A DNA stretch of 34,548 bases from an uncultured bacterium (GTDB lineage: Bacteria; Cyanobacteriota; Vampirovibrionia; Gastranaerophilales; Gastranaerophilaceae): the NCBI GenBank assembly GCA_949282195.1, contig CASDOW010000029.1, forward strand, positions 1-34,548, read 5' to 3'. Within the stretch, counting starts at the first letter, position 1. Every line of letters begins with the position of its first letter. The notes below the pieces were generated by a model. That model did no database searches and was not told the DNA's origin. It worked only from the letters and a program-made list of their open reading frames with translations. Both the position numbers and the translations under genes were made by a program. Positions 9,640 through 17,019 of this stretch are shown in pieces.

Positions 9640-9728
9640 TTGATTTAATCTCTTTCTTTGAACCCCAATAGTCAGCTATAAAAGCATACTATCACAAATT
9701 AAGAAAGATTGCATATATTAAAATCAAA

Positions 9729-10487
9729 TTAAAACTCTAAGTTATTAGACTCAGATAAAAAATCTTGCTTGGCTTGAGCTAAGTTATATTGATCATATAA
9801 AGCGCTAAATTCAGCTTTTGCTTCATTATAATTAGCTCCAATTGTATATGCTAATAAATTATTAGAACCTTGATTATTTTCTTTTCCGTCAATTTTACCG
9901 TCAGAAAGCTTGTCGGCAACCAAAATAGAAGCAGCATATTCACTAATATCAACATTGCCATCATTATTTAAATCAAGAGCTTTAGCTGAGGCCTTAGATT
10001 TATAAAATTCAATTTTGTTTAAAGACCTGCCATTAAAGAATGCCTTTATGTTTGATAAAACTTGCCTAAAAATACTTGGAGTGAAAGTGTCTTTTAATTG
10101 TTTGGATAATTTCTTTGTTTTAACCGAAACATCACCAAGTTCTTCAAAGCTTGCTCCCATAAGTGAAACAGTATCAATAGAACCGTCTTTTAATTCAGAA
10201 TATGTATATTCAAATTTAACAGGCGGAGTTTTTTGTTTTTTTAATTCTTCAATTGATTTATTTAATTCGGCCATTTTTGCTTCAAATTTATCTTCGCTAA
10301 GTCCGACTAATCCGCTTAAATCAGGCATTTCAACAGGCTGAAGCACAAAATCTGCAATATATGTTTTAAAATTATTAACAGCATTTCTGCCATAGCAAGC
10401 AGACTGATTAGTTACTTTATTATCATAAATGCCATTTTTGCCGTTTATATAAGCAATATTAGAATTTACATTATACATATCAGCCAC
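9729..10487 (-). CDS. EF-hand-containing protein of unknown function
   Basis: 252 residues. Near residues 172-185 is DLNNDGNVDISEYA, a canonical 12-residue EF-hand calcium loop (D-x-N-x-D-G-x-V-D-x-x-E), followed about 15 residues later by a second, incomplete one (SDGKIDGKEN). The middle has a Lys/Glu-rich, probably helical stretch (about 65-90). There is no clear signal peptide. The N terminus is rich in Asn and Tyr and lacks the exact hhFG motif of the other lineage-style proteins, though its general style is similar. It stands alone between the polysaccharide operon and the divergent kptA. Calcium binding is inferred from the loop; no other role can be given. Confidence 0.7.
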   Translation of the reverse strand: MADMYNVNSNIAYINGKNGIYDNKVTNQSACYGRNAVNNFKTYIADFVLQPVEMPDLSGLVGLSEDKFEAKMAELNKSIEELKKQKTPPVKFEYTYSELKDGSIDTVSLMGASFEELGDVSVKTKKLSKQLKDTFTPSIFRQVLSNIKAFFNGRSLNKIEFYKSKASAKALDLNNDGNVDISEYAASILVADKLSDGKIDGKENNQGSNNLLAYTIGANYNEAKAEFSALYDQYNLAQAKQDFLSESNNLEF

Positions 10488-10586
10488 CTGTATTTATTCT
10501 ACTCAAAACTATAAAACAACTCAATAACAAAAAATGCCTTAAATATTAACTTATGTAACATTTAAGAAAATATACCATTTATTACA

Positions 10587-11113
10587 ATGAGGAAAATAGC
10601 ATATTGTTTAAGACATAATCCATTCGGATGCCACTTAAACATGGACAAGGAAGGTTATGTACCAATCAATGAATTACTATGTTTTTTAAATGGCACTAAT
10701 AAATGGATAGAAACAATTGATATAAATGATATACGCAAAACAATAGAAATTTCAGACAAAAAACGATTTGAACTCAAAGACGACAAAATAAGGGCCTATT
10801 ACGGACACAGCATTTGCCCGACAATTGTAAAAATTGTTTCAAAACCCCCCGAAAAACTTTACCATGGAACATCACACAAAGCAGCAGATTTAATACTATC
10901 GAGCGAATTAAACAGTCAAAAAAGACAATATGTACATTTGTCAACTAATATAGGCGCTGCAAAAAAATTGGCTCAAGAAGAGACAAGCATCCTGTCATTC
11001 TTGAAATTGACGCACAAAGCGCATATAAAGACGGCGTTAAATTTTATTTGGGCAATGAAGATGTATGGCTCTCAGATAGCATACCCTCTAAATACATTAA
11101 AAAATTGACTTAA
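10587..11113 (+). pseudogene. kptA: RNA 2'-phosphotransferase KptA/Tpt1, frameshifted
   Basis: KptA/Tpt1 enzymes remove a 2'-phosphate from RNA using NAD+. The N-terminal part (AYCLRHNP, DKEGYVPINELL, KKRFEL, IRAYYGHS) and the start of the ADP-ribosyltransferase-like part (LYHGTS, YVHLS) are clear in the frame from 10587. Near 10980 that frame leaves the family, and the expected ending appears one frame over: HPVILEIDA, DGVKFYLGNEDVWLSDSIP and KYIKKL, ending TAA 11111-11113. A single lost A (GAA-AGA-GAC read as GAA-GAG-AC) explains it. In the original frame translation instead runs into unrelated residues and stops at 11108. The gene is therefore either recently inactivated or hit by a sequence error. 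The first helix seems slightly short; no better in-frame start exists upstream. Confidence 0.8.
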
Positions 11114-11137
11114 CTTTAAAATCAATTTTGACAGTTG

Positions 11138-11296
11138 TTTAACGACTTGAATTTACAGTATAAATCAAAGCTCTATCAATTAAAAGGAATTATAAAAGAT
11201 AGCTTTTCTATTTTTGATATAGTATTAACAAAAGATGAGCTTGATAAAATATGGAAGAAAAAACAGGTAACAAGCATATTAAGAAGTATATTTTAA
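11138..11296 (+). pseudogene. possible gene remnant between kptA and the membrane protein
   Basis: An open stretch of about 52 codons ends at TAA 11294-11296 and encodes a plausible globular C-terminal sequence (KSKLYQLKGIIKDSF, DELDKIWKKKQV). It has no convincing start or ribosome site; TTG at 11135 is the only candidate after a TGA. Its end overlaps the first 46 bases of the downstream membrane protein in another frame. It may be the tail of a degraded gene. Family not recognised. Confidence 0.25.
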
Positions 11297-11808
11297 AGGC
11301 AATATTATATATTGCCTTTGTTTACTATATTTATATGTATCTTATAGGTTTTTTTACAATTATATCTGTAACTATTTTTGTTATTTTAAATTCTATTTTT
11401 GAAATGTTATTTTCGAATTATTCCGAGTATCAATTTATTGATTTAGCTATTATTGTATATTTTGCTTGTTATATAATTTTTTCACCTATTGTTTGTTATA
11501 TTTTAGCTAAAATATTTGGTATTTTTAAATATATTGATAAATTAAAAAATTTAATAACTAAATTTTTGGTCCTTATTTTAATTTCTTTTCTATCATCTGT
11601 AATTTTATTTATAAAAATAAGCAATAATGGCATTGATTTACCTTTATCATTGCATTTATCTTTGACGTTATTTGGCTTAATTCCGGCGTATTTATTGTAT
11701 AAATATTTTCAGTATTTAACTAAAAAATATCCAACTCCATTTGAAAAAATTGGTTATTATTGCTCGATTGAATTTTATAAAAGTTTATTTAAAAGAAAAT
11801 ATTTCTAA
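11251..11808 (+). CDS. small multi-pass membrane protein
   Basis: 185 residues with about four hydrophobic segments (roughly 13-44, 61-86, 104-123 and 130-150), basic ends, and no recognisable family motif. The cytoplasmic-type tails (EEKTGNKHIKKY at the start, KSLFKRKYF at the end) are Lys-rich, consistent with positive-inside topology. No strong Shine-Dalgarno precedes ATG 11251. The 3' end overlaps the convergent gene 11805-12260 by 4 bp. Very low GC. Function unknown; it could be an immunity-type or transport-related protein, but nothing in the sequence decides. Confidence 0.55.
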   Translation: MEEKTGNKHIKKYILKAILYIAFVYYIYMYLIGFFTIISVTIFVILNSIFEMLFSNYSEYQFIDLAIIVYFACYIIFSPIVCYILAKIFGIFKYIDKLKNLITKFLVLILISFLSSVILFIKISNNGIDLPLSLHLSLTLFGLIPAYLLYKYFQYLTKKYPTPFEKIGYYCSIEFYKSLFKRKYF

Positions 11809-12260
11809 AATCTCTTACATAATTCCTTGCAAATTAATTCACCGTTTACGAGCCCGCGACAATTGCAACCTATCCCATTAGGATCTTCTTCATCTAATAA
11901 AATATTGTTATTTATATCAAAATATTTAAAATGGTCGACAAATATAGCATCATCACCCTTGGCACAACTAACTTCATATTTATTAATTGCATAATAAACA
12001 TCAACACCATCTACGGTAGATAAATCATTTTCAGAAGTGTCATAAATTTTAAACCATCCGGAAATAAGATATTTTGTTTTAGAAATTGAAGAAGTATCAA
12101 GATAAATATTGTCGCTAACTTTTACCCATTTACCATTTTCATTTTTAATAGTCATTATAATGCTTTGTATTTGCTCTTTAACTGAATTTCGAACCTTGGG
12201 AAATGATAGCGGAATTGCATAAATAAGAACAATAATCGTGATTATGATAAATTTTTTCAT
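11805..12260 (-). CDS. surface-adhesin protein E-like exported/anchored protein
   Basis: 151 residues. Residues 4-20 form a hydrophobic N-terminal segment after MKK, a signal peptide or uncleaved anchor. The rest resembles the surface-adhesin-E type domain: GKWVKVSDNIYLDTSSI, then SGWFKIYDTSEND, then DVYYAINKYEVSCAKG, with the usual Trp-Val, Tyr-x-Asp-x-x-Ser-Ile and late Glu-x-x-Cys arrangement. Several Cys residues near the C terminus (CNC, C, C) could form disulphides or bind metal outside the cytoplasm. Family assignment rests on motif recall. The gene converges on the membrane-protein gene with a 4-bp overlap and is followed upstream by the tRNA-fMet region. Confidence 0.5.
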   Translation of the reverse strand: MKKFIIITIIVLIYAIPLSFPKVRNSVKEQIQSIIMTIKNENGKWVKVSDNIYLDTSSISKTKYLISGWFKIYDTSENDLSTVDGVDVYYAINKYEVSCAKGDDAIFVDHFKYFDINNNILLDEEDPNGIGCNCRGLVNGELICKELCKRF

Positions 12261-12378
12261 AAATTTATTATATTTAAATTTTAAAAATGAGTAAAGTTAG
12301 ATTAATTTTAAACTTCTACTTCAAAGTTATCAAAAATTGTTTTTTTCAGATTTAGTTTTTAAATTAATTTACAGTATT

Positions 12379-12400
12379 AAAAAAGACCCCTGTAGGGGTC
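12379..12400 (-). terminator. Rho-independent terminator of tRNA-fMet
   Basis: On the minus strand a perfect 6-bp GC-rich stem (GACCCC / GGGGTC, loop TACA) is followed by six T residues, 5 bases beyond the CCA end of the tRNA gene. Confidence 0.85.
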
Positions 12401-12404
12401 TAAT

Positions 12405-12486
<82 letters not shown>

Positions 12487-12521
12487 TAATTTTTCCAAGC
12501 TCAAACTCACTTGATACTTAT

Positions 12522-12549
12522 ATTATGCTCCGTAAATTTTAAAAATCAA
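12522..12549 (-). promoter_or_regulatory. promoter of tRNA-fMet (element-derived copy)
   Basis: On the minus strand: TTGATT (12549-12544), 16-bp spacer, CATAAT (12527-12522), about 40 bp before the tRNA 5' end. The same boxes with the same spacing occur at 19465-19438 beside the orphan 5' half, and 27 of 31 bases across the block agree. Conservation in both copies is the main evidence. Confidence 0.65.
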
Positions 12550-12703
12550 GTACCATGATTTTTTATTTAAAATTCACCTTCCCTACAATTATTATCAGGA
12601 AAATTACAAGTACGGCGGATTTAGATGTTTTTAGAATGTCTGCGACGGTGAAAATAAACATGTCGCAGCAGTTGAATTTGTGTTTTAGCTATAAATATAA
12701 CAT

Positions 12704-12793
12704 TAAGTATTCTAAAAATACCAATAACACTTATTATATCAAGCAAGGAAGTAAATCTAAAATGAGTCTTATGAGCCCAACGAGCTATCAACT
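12704..12793. repeat. decayed second element end with att core
   Basis: About 85 bp are similar to the element's right end at 19314-19398, with identical blocks CCAATAACAC, AAGCAAGGAA and AATGAGTCTTATGAGCCC, and then the core CGAGCTAYCA before similarity stops. This is what the right boundary of an earlier related element would look like if two copies had integrated in tandem. The 12487-12703 stretch would then be the remnant of the first element. I see no convincing gene in it. Confidence 0.65.
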
Positions 12794-12794
12794 A

Positions 12795-13529
12795 TTAATC
12801 ACGCTTCCAATTTATATAATCAATTGTAAGTATAATTTCTTGTAACACCTGTCGCAATTCTGCTTTAAAACTATCAATATCATTTTTTTTCGCCAAAAAG
12901 CGACGATTATGAGCACTTAAATCACCGTATTTTTTAACTTTTTCAATATTTGATTTGAGATTACGGCTAACATTCCAATTTTTAGATGAAACAAAATTCA
13001 CTATTAAATCACTTAAATAATAAAACACGCCATTACCGTCTTTTATTTGATTATCAATCCCATGTCTTTCAAAACATTCTATGATTAAAGTTTCAATAAG
13101 CTTTCTCATTAGAACTAAGGTTGCATCGTATAGACCTGTATCATAACATTGACACATTTGCTTTGCATTAGCAACAATATAATAGGGTGTATTGTCAAAT
13201 ATAGTTATAGGGATTAGGTTTTCTGTAATCGGAACTTCAATTATCTCACTCAATTCATTTGCTATCTGCTCTTTTTTATAACGATGTAATTTATATCCGC
13301 ATTTACCTTTAATAAACATAGCACCCCGACCAGCACTATTTATTGATAAATATCTCGAAACATTAGAATACGGCTTTAAAGACAAAGCTGTATAACAATT
13401 ACTTATATCACTAGCTCTTACTTCATTTTTTTCTTCTTGCAAAAAATATACAAAATACTGTATTAACTGTCCAGCAGATAATTCTTTTTGTTTAGGAATA
13501 CGGCTATAAAAATAATCTAAATTTTCCAT
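12795..13529 (-). CDS. DUF4145/HEPN-like cargo protein
   Basis: 244 residues, not firmly recognised. The C-terminal half has the feel of DUF4145/HEPN-type helical domains: a segment around 125-155 (CYDTGLYDATLVLMRKLIET) and a later GDLSAHNRRFLAKKND near 205-220, with the D-x-x-A/S-H-N pattern typical of such proteins. The N-terminal 100 residues look like a winged-helix-type region (ASDISNCYTALSL, GYKLHRYKKEQI). It is separated by only 3 bp from the upstream gene 13533-14057, so the two are one transcription unit. It sits at the left end of the element. HEPN-like proteins often act in defence as RNases, but no R-x4-6-H motif is evident, so activity is uncertain. Confidence 0.6.
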   Translation of the reverse strand: MENLDYFYSRIPKQKELSAGQLIQYFVYFLQEEKNEVRASDISNCYTALSLKPYSNVSRYLSINSAGRGAMFIKGKCGYKLHRYKKEQIANELSEIIEVPITENLIPITIFDNTPYYIVANAKQMCQCYDTGLYDATLVLMRKLIETLIIECFERHGIDNQIKDGNGVFYYLSDLIVNFVSSKNWNVSRNLKSNIEKVKKYGDLSAHNRRFLAKKNDIDSFKAELRQVLQEIILTIDYINWKRD

Positions 13530-13532
13530 TTA

Positions 13533-14057
13533 TTATAATCCTAAAAGTTTTTTTGATTCTTCCTTACCTTTATCTGTTATTATAAAATCATTATCATTAA
13601 TGGCAGAAATAAGTTTGTCTGTAACTAATTTTTTAATATTTGTAGCAAAATTCTTACTTCTTGCAGATGTATATCTATTAGTTTTTTTATACATCGAACT
13701 TATTTCTTTTTTTGAAACAGACTTAGTACCAAACTCTGTAGCATATAAAGTATATACTAAAATCCAATTTGGCTCTTTTTTAATTTTATTACTTAATACA
13801 ATATCTTTTAATGTAGGATAATTAGAACAAGCATTGTCAACAACCACTTCAGTCGACTTTATCTGATTAACATTATCTTGGTTCATTTCTGTTTCTACTG
13901 GTAATTCACTCTGCAAAACAGGTGCAATATGAAACTCAGCTAATTTACCCAACCCTTCATCTCTTATTTCGTTAAAAAACTTATTAACAAGTTCACTCTC
14001 ACCTTCTAGCTCAATGTTAGCTGTACCAATAGATACTCTAAGCTTAAAATCTGTCAT
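13533..14057 (-). CDS. hypothetical protein with winged-helix-like C terminus
   Basis: 174 residues. The N-terminal 30 residues look like a beta-rich fold (FKLRVSIGTANIELEGESE, then LVNKFFNEI). A polar linker of about 40 residues follows. The C-terminal 85 residues (NWILVYTLYATEF, SVSKKEISSMYKKTNR, NFATNIKKLVTDKLI, FIITDKGKEESKKLL) have the helix-helix-helix-wing order of a winged helix. First gene of a two-gene unit with 12795-13529. ATG 14057 is preceded by GGGAGG on the minus strand, a good ribosome site. Family not recognised. Confidence 0.6.
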   Translation of the reverse strand: MTDFKLRVSIGTANIELEGESELVNKFFNEIRDEGLGKLAEFHIAPVLQSELPVETEMNQDNVNQIKSTEVVVDNACSNYPTLKDIVLSNKIKKEPNWILVYTLYATEFGTKSVSKKEISSMYKKTNRYTSARSKNFATNIKKLVTDKLISAINDNDFIITDKGKEESKKLLGL

Positions 14058-14366
14058 ATTAATCCTCCCATATCCTTAATACTACATATATTATATTTTC
14101 TTAAAAAGCATAAAGAAATGCAACAAATTGTAACAATAATTAAAATCCACCCCATACAGTCCCTCTCATTGCGTTATGAGCTTTCTTGGTTGAAGAAATA
14201 AGTTTTCTCATTCTGAGATTTTTCTCGGTTTGAAAACCCCGCCTTGATAAATTCAGATGAGAGCATTCTCGGGCGAATGATGAAATGTTTTGCTGTGGCG
14301 AAGTAAAAATATATTTATAAATGGCTAATTTTGTGATATCCTAAGATAAAATTGGAGGTATTTAAT
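14058..14366. other. divergent intergenic region with a GC-richer block
   Basis: No supportable gene. Bases 14150-14310 are clearly richer in GC than the flanks and hold several short hairpins (CTCAT-tgcgtt-ATGAG, TCTCA-ttc-TGAGA, GAGA-tttt-TCTC). On the minus strand a 23-codon reading frame (MRKLISSTKK…) exists in it, but without independent support. The last 30 bp should hold the promoter and contain the ribosome site of the nuclease gene. Confidence 0.4.
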
Positions 14367-15341
14367 ATGACACAATTATGGATGGTCAGAGCTCAAGGCG
14401 GAGAATTGTTGCCTACTTTTTTAGAAAATAAAATTGTTTCTATTGGCTGGTGTTCAGATATTGATTTTACAGGATTCAAAAAAGAGGATTTTAGAAAAGC
14501 CTTGAAACGAGAGTATCCGTCCAGCTTAAAATCAATACCTGCTTGGGTTGGCTTTTGTGAGAATTTTGTAAATAAAATGCAAATAAATGATTATGTTTTA
14601 ACTTATGATTCTGCACAAAGAGTATATCATATAGGCATTATTACTAGTAATTACAAATATGATTCAAAATTGCAAGATTCTCATACTAGAGCAGTAAATT
14701 GGTTTAATAAAACAATTTCAAGAGATTTGATTTCAAATAGTACTAAGAATTCATTAGGATCACCTCAAACAATATTTAGACTTTCATCGGAACAGAAAGA
14801 TGAATTATTACATATTTTAAATCAAAAAGAAACTTTTATTAAAGACGATACCATTATAGAAAACAATAAAGAATTCTCTGAAACATTATTTGATAATGCA
14901 AAAGAAAGTTTAAAAGATTCAATTAATAGTTTAAATCCTGAAGAAATGGAAGAACTCATAAAAGAAGTATTAAATGCAATGGGGTATGTTGCAAAACGTT
15001 CTAAAAAAGGTTCCGATAGGGGAATTGATGTATTTGCATCAACAGATGGTCTTGGTCTTGAAGAACCTAGGATATTTGTAGAAGTTAAACACCGCAGTGG
15101 TCAAATTGGAGCTCCTGCTATAAGACAATTCCTTGGGGGACGAAAGCAAGGAGATAAATGTTTGTATATTAGTACTGGTGGTTTTTCAAAAGAAGCTCTT
15201 TATGAAGCAGAAAGAGCCAATATTCCATTAACCTTGGTTGATATAAATCTATTAGCTGAAACTATAACAAGATGCTATGATAAATTTTCTGTGGATGGGA
15301 AAATGCTACTACCGCTAAAAAAGATATATATACCTGCATAA
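14367..15341 (+). CDS. Mrr-like modification-dependent restriction endonuclease
   Basis: 324 residues from ATG 14367, chosen because GGAGG lies 8 bases upstream; a TTG at 14352 overlaps that site. The N-terminal 110 residues start MTQLWMVRAQGGELL and include VSIGWCSDIDFTGF and VLTYDSAQRVYHIG, a PUA/EVE-like layout seen in nucleases that sense modified bases. The C-terminal domain is Mrr-type: an ELIKEVLNAMGY helix, then GSDRGIDVFAS (Asp221) and IFVEVKH (Glu239, Lys241), which form the D…ExK PD-D/ExK site, then LYISTGGFSKEAL. No methyltransferase gene is nearby, fitting a type IV enzyme that cuts modified phage DNA. The stop codon abuts the stop of the convergent XRE gene. Confidence 0.8.
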   Translation: MTQLWMVRAQGGELLPTFLENKIVSIGWCSDIDFTGFKKEDFRKALKREYPSSLKSIPAWVGFCENFVNKMQINDYVLTYDSAQRVYHIGIITSNYKYDSKLQDSHTRAVNWFNKTISRDLISNSTKNSLGSPQTIFRLSSEQKDELLHILNQKETFIKDDTIIENNKEFSETLFDNAKESLKDSINSLNPEEMEELIKEVLNAMGYVAKRSKKGSDRGIDVFASTDGLGLEEPRIFVEVKHRSGQIGAPAIRQFLGGRKQGDKCLYISTGGFSKEALYEAERANIPLTLVDINLLAETITRCYDKFSVDGKMLLPLKKIYIPA

Positions 15342-15659
15342 TCAATAATCTAGAGCCATAACAATTCTATATACAGTTTTTAGTAAGTTTGGATTATTTT
15401 TTAATCGTTTTATGATTTCATCTAATGATATATCTTCCGGCACATCCGAATATTTAAAATCAAAAAGCACGTTAGGAGTTATATCGAGCGCAACACATAA
15501 ATCTTCTAATGTTTCAGCAGAAACAAAGTTGTTGCCCAATTCAATCTGACTTAGACTTTTGGCAGAAAGATTTATCTTTTCAGCCAATGCTTCTTGTGTT
15601 AAAGAACGACTATTTCTTATCTCTCTTATGCGATTACCTAAATTTTTCTTAATACTCAT
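15342..15659 (-). CDS. XRE-family HTH regulator
   Basis: 105 residues. Residues 8-63 form a Cro/C1-type helix-turn-helix (LGNRIREIRNSRSLTQEALA, then LSAKSLSQIELGNN, then ETLEDLCVALDI). A short C-terminal helical tail may dimerise. It is transcribed divergently from the glycosylase gene and converges on the nuclease gene. The 100-bp divergent region contains a 21-bp palindrome (15702-15722) overlapping a TTGACA box, the likely operator. A role controlling the neighbouring defence-type genes is inferred from position. Confidence 0.85.
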   Translation of the reverse strand: MSIKKNLGNRIREIRNSRSLTQEALAEKINLSAKSLSQIELGNNFVSAETLEDLCVALDITPNVLFDFKYSDVPEDISLDEIIKRLKNNPNLLKTVYRIVMALDY

Positions 15660-15701
15660 ATTATCACCTTAATATACTTAAAATGGGAGTTACACACATT
15701 G

Positions 15702-15722
15702 ACAATAGAGTTAATCTATTGT
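15702..15722. promoter_or_regulatory. palindromic operator overlapping a promoter
   Basis: Perfect inverted repeat ACAATAGA-gttaa-TCTATTGT between the XRE gene and the divergent glycosylase gene. A TTGACA -35-like box (15699-15704) overlaps its left arm. Size and position suit XRE dimer binding. Confidence 0.6.
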
Positions 15723-15759
15723 AAATTGAATGATAGAATTTTTAATAGAATAGGCGCAA

Positions 15760-16428
15760 ATGGAAAAAGACTATAAGCAAATGTTCAATATTCTTGACGG
15801 CTACTTAAAAGATAAAGTGCCCGATATTGACCTGACTATCTTAGAAGCAGTTAATAACCGCAAAAACGGCAAAATCTTTACTTTTAAAGAACATTTAAAA
15901 GGCTTTATTTATGCTCAATTAAGCGCATTGGTTTCTTGGAAAAAGATTAAAGATAAACTCAAATGTTATAGCCCCTATACTACAAAAAATCAAATGCAGT
16001 CATTAAAAGCAAATATTGAAACTTTTGAGAAAATCGAGCAGGATTTTGGAAGTCTTGAAAAATTTGTAACCCACACAATGCCTGTAAACATTATCAAATT
16101 ACTTGCCGATAGTAAAAGTACCTACAAATTAAAGTATTCAGGCGTTGCTCTTGTATGTGAGTATCTTAGAAATGTTGGTATTGATGTAATCAAACCCGAT
16201 GTACATATAAAAAGAATTTTAGGGGTGGAAAGATTAAACATTGTAAAAAGTACATCTGATTATGCAGTTATAAAAGAATGCAAAAAACTTTCTGATAAAA
16301 TTGGAGTCAGCCAAGTAAAAATAGACTATTTATTATGGAATTACTGCTCAAAAGGTTATGGCGAAGTTTGTAGTGCAAAACCAAAGTGCGCAGAGTGTGT
16401 TATTAAGGAATATTGTAATAAAGGTTAA
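15760..16428 (+). CDS. endonuclease III-like HhH-GPD DNA glycosylase
   Basis: 222 residues. It has the endonuclease III/HhH-GPD features: a helical core, a hairpin region leading into IDVIKPDVHIKRILG (141-155) where Asp147 matches the catalytic Asp of the family's VDTHV motif, and a C-terminal iron-sulphur ligand set Cys204-x5-Cys210-x2-Cys213-x5-Cys219, close to the usual C-x6-C-x2-C-x5-C. I do not see the G-x-G-x-K-T-A catalytic Lys of bifunctional enzymes (the region reads KYSGVALVCEY), so a monofunctional glycosylase is more likely. It would excise a damaged or modified base. It sits within the integrated element beside an XRE regulator and one base before a small gene, so it may serve in defence rather than housekeeping repair. 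Confidence 0.7.
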   Translation: MEKDYKQMFNILDGYLKDKVPDIDLTILEAVNNRKNGKIFTFKEHLKGFIYAQLSALVSWKKIKDKLKCYSPYTTKNQMQSLKANIETFEKIEQDFGSLEKFVTHTMPVNIIKLLADSKSTYKLKYSGVALVCEYLRNVGIDVIKPDVHIKRILGVERLNIVKSTSDYAVIKECKKLSDKIGVSQVKIDYLLWNYCSKGYGEVCSAKPKCAECVIKEYCNKG

Positions 16429-16429
16429 A

Positions 16430-16714
16430 ATGTCAATCATAGAAGAAATTGAAGAGTTTGTTAAATCAATTCCGTTAGATTATGAGTTTTCAACAAAGTG
16501 GTTTAAAACCGAATTAAGCAAACAATATAGCAGACCTGCTGAAAGCTACATACCTTCTGATTATTGTTATAACAGGAAAAACAAAGGCATAAATTACAAT
16601 AAACAACCTCACTATTTTTTGCGTTTAGGGCAAGGTAAATATAAGTATGTCGGCAAGAACTATATTTTCACAGGTGAGGTTGAAGAAATGCCAAAAATGA
16701 AAAATCGCTTGTAA
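16430..16714 (+). CDS. small protein with SDYCYNR motif
   Basis: 94 residues from ATG 16430, one base after the glycosylase stop (TAA-A-ATG). A longer in-frame start at 16358 would lie inside the glycosylase gene and is not preferred. Its central part reads YIPSDYCYNRKNKGI, then PHYFLRLGQGKYKYVGKNY, a compact domain that I associate, from memory only, with proteins next to or fused to restriction-type nucleases. The tight spacing implies co-translation with the glycosylase and perhaps a physical partnership. Function unassigned. Confidence 0.6.
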   Translation: MSIIEEIEEFVKSIPLDYEFSTKWFKTELSKQYSRPAESYIPSDYCYNRKNKGINYNKQPHYFLRLGQGKYKYVGKNYIFTGEVEEMPKMKNRL

Positions 16715-16758
16715 TCATTTCTCGTTATGCATAAATAAAAGCAAAAGGAATTGTTCAG

Positions 16759-17019
16759 TTGCAAATAGTTTATATAATACTTTTGATGTTAATATTAGCA
16801 GAAATTATTAAGTTGTTAGAGCCAATAGGTATTTTATTGGTGTGTATATTTTCCCATATTTCAAGCATAATTTTTGCAATAACAATGTTTATAGTCTTAT
16901 TTGTACTAACAATAACAGCTATAAATTATTTCAAGTATAAAGATGAAACGGAAGAAGAACGAGCAGAAAGATTAAAGCGACAAGAAATGTTAGATAAGTG
17001 GCGCAAGCAGTTTAAATAA
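16759..17019 (+). CDS. small membrane protein (TTG start)
   Basis: 86 residues with hydrophobic segments at about 3-33 and 38-58, then a charged, Lys/Glu/Arg-rich tail (TEEERAERLKRQEMLDKW) that is probably a cytoplasmic helix. The start is a TTG, supported by AAAAGGAA 8 bases upstream; the next ATG is at codon 10 without a site. Located between the glycosylase module and the integrase region. Function unknown. Confidence 0.5.
   Translation: MQIVYIILLMLILAEIIKLLEPIGILLVCIFSHISSIIFAITMFIVLFVLTITAINYFKYKDETEEERAERLKRQEMLDKWRKQFK

Noticed and set aside
12555-12845. 96-codon plus-strand open frame
   Set aside because: It crosses the decayed att remnant and the end of the opposite-strand gene, has no ribosome site and gives a low-complexity product.
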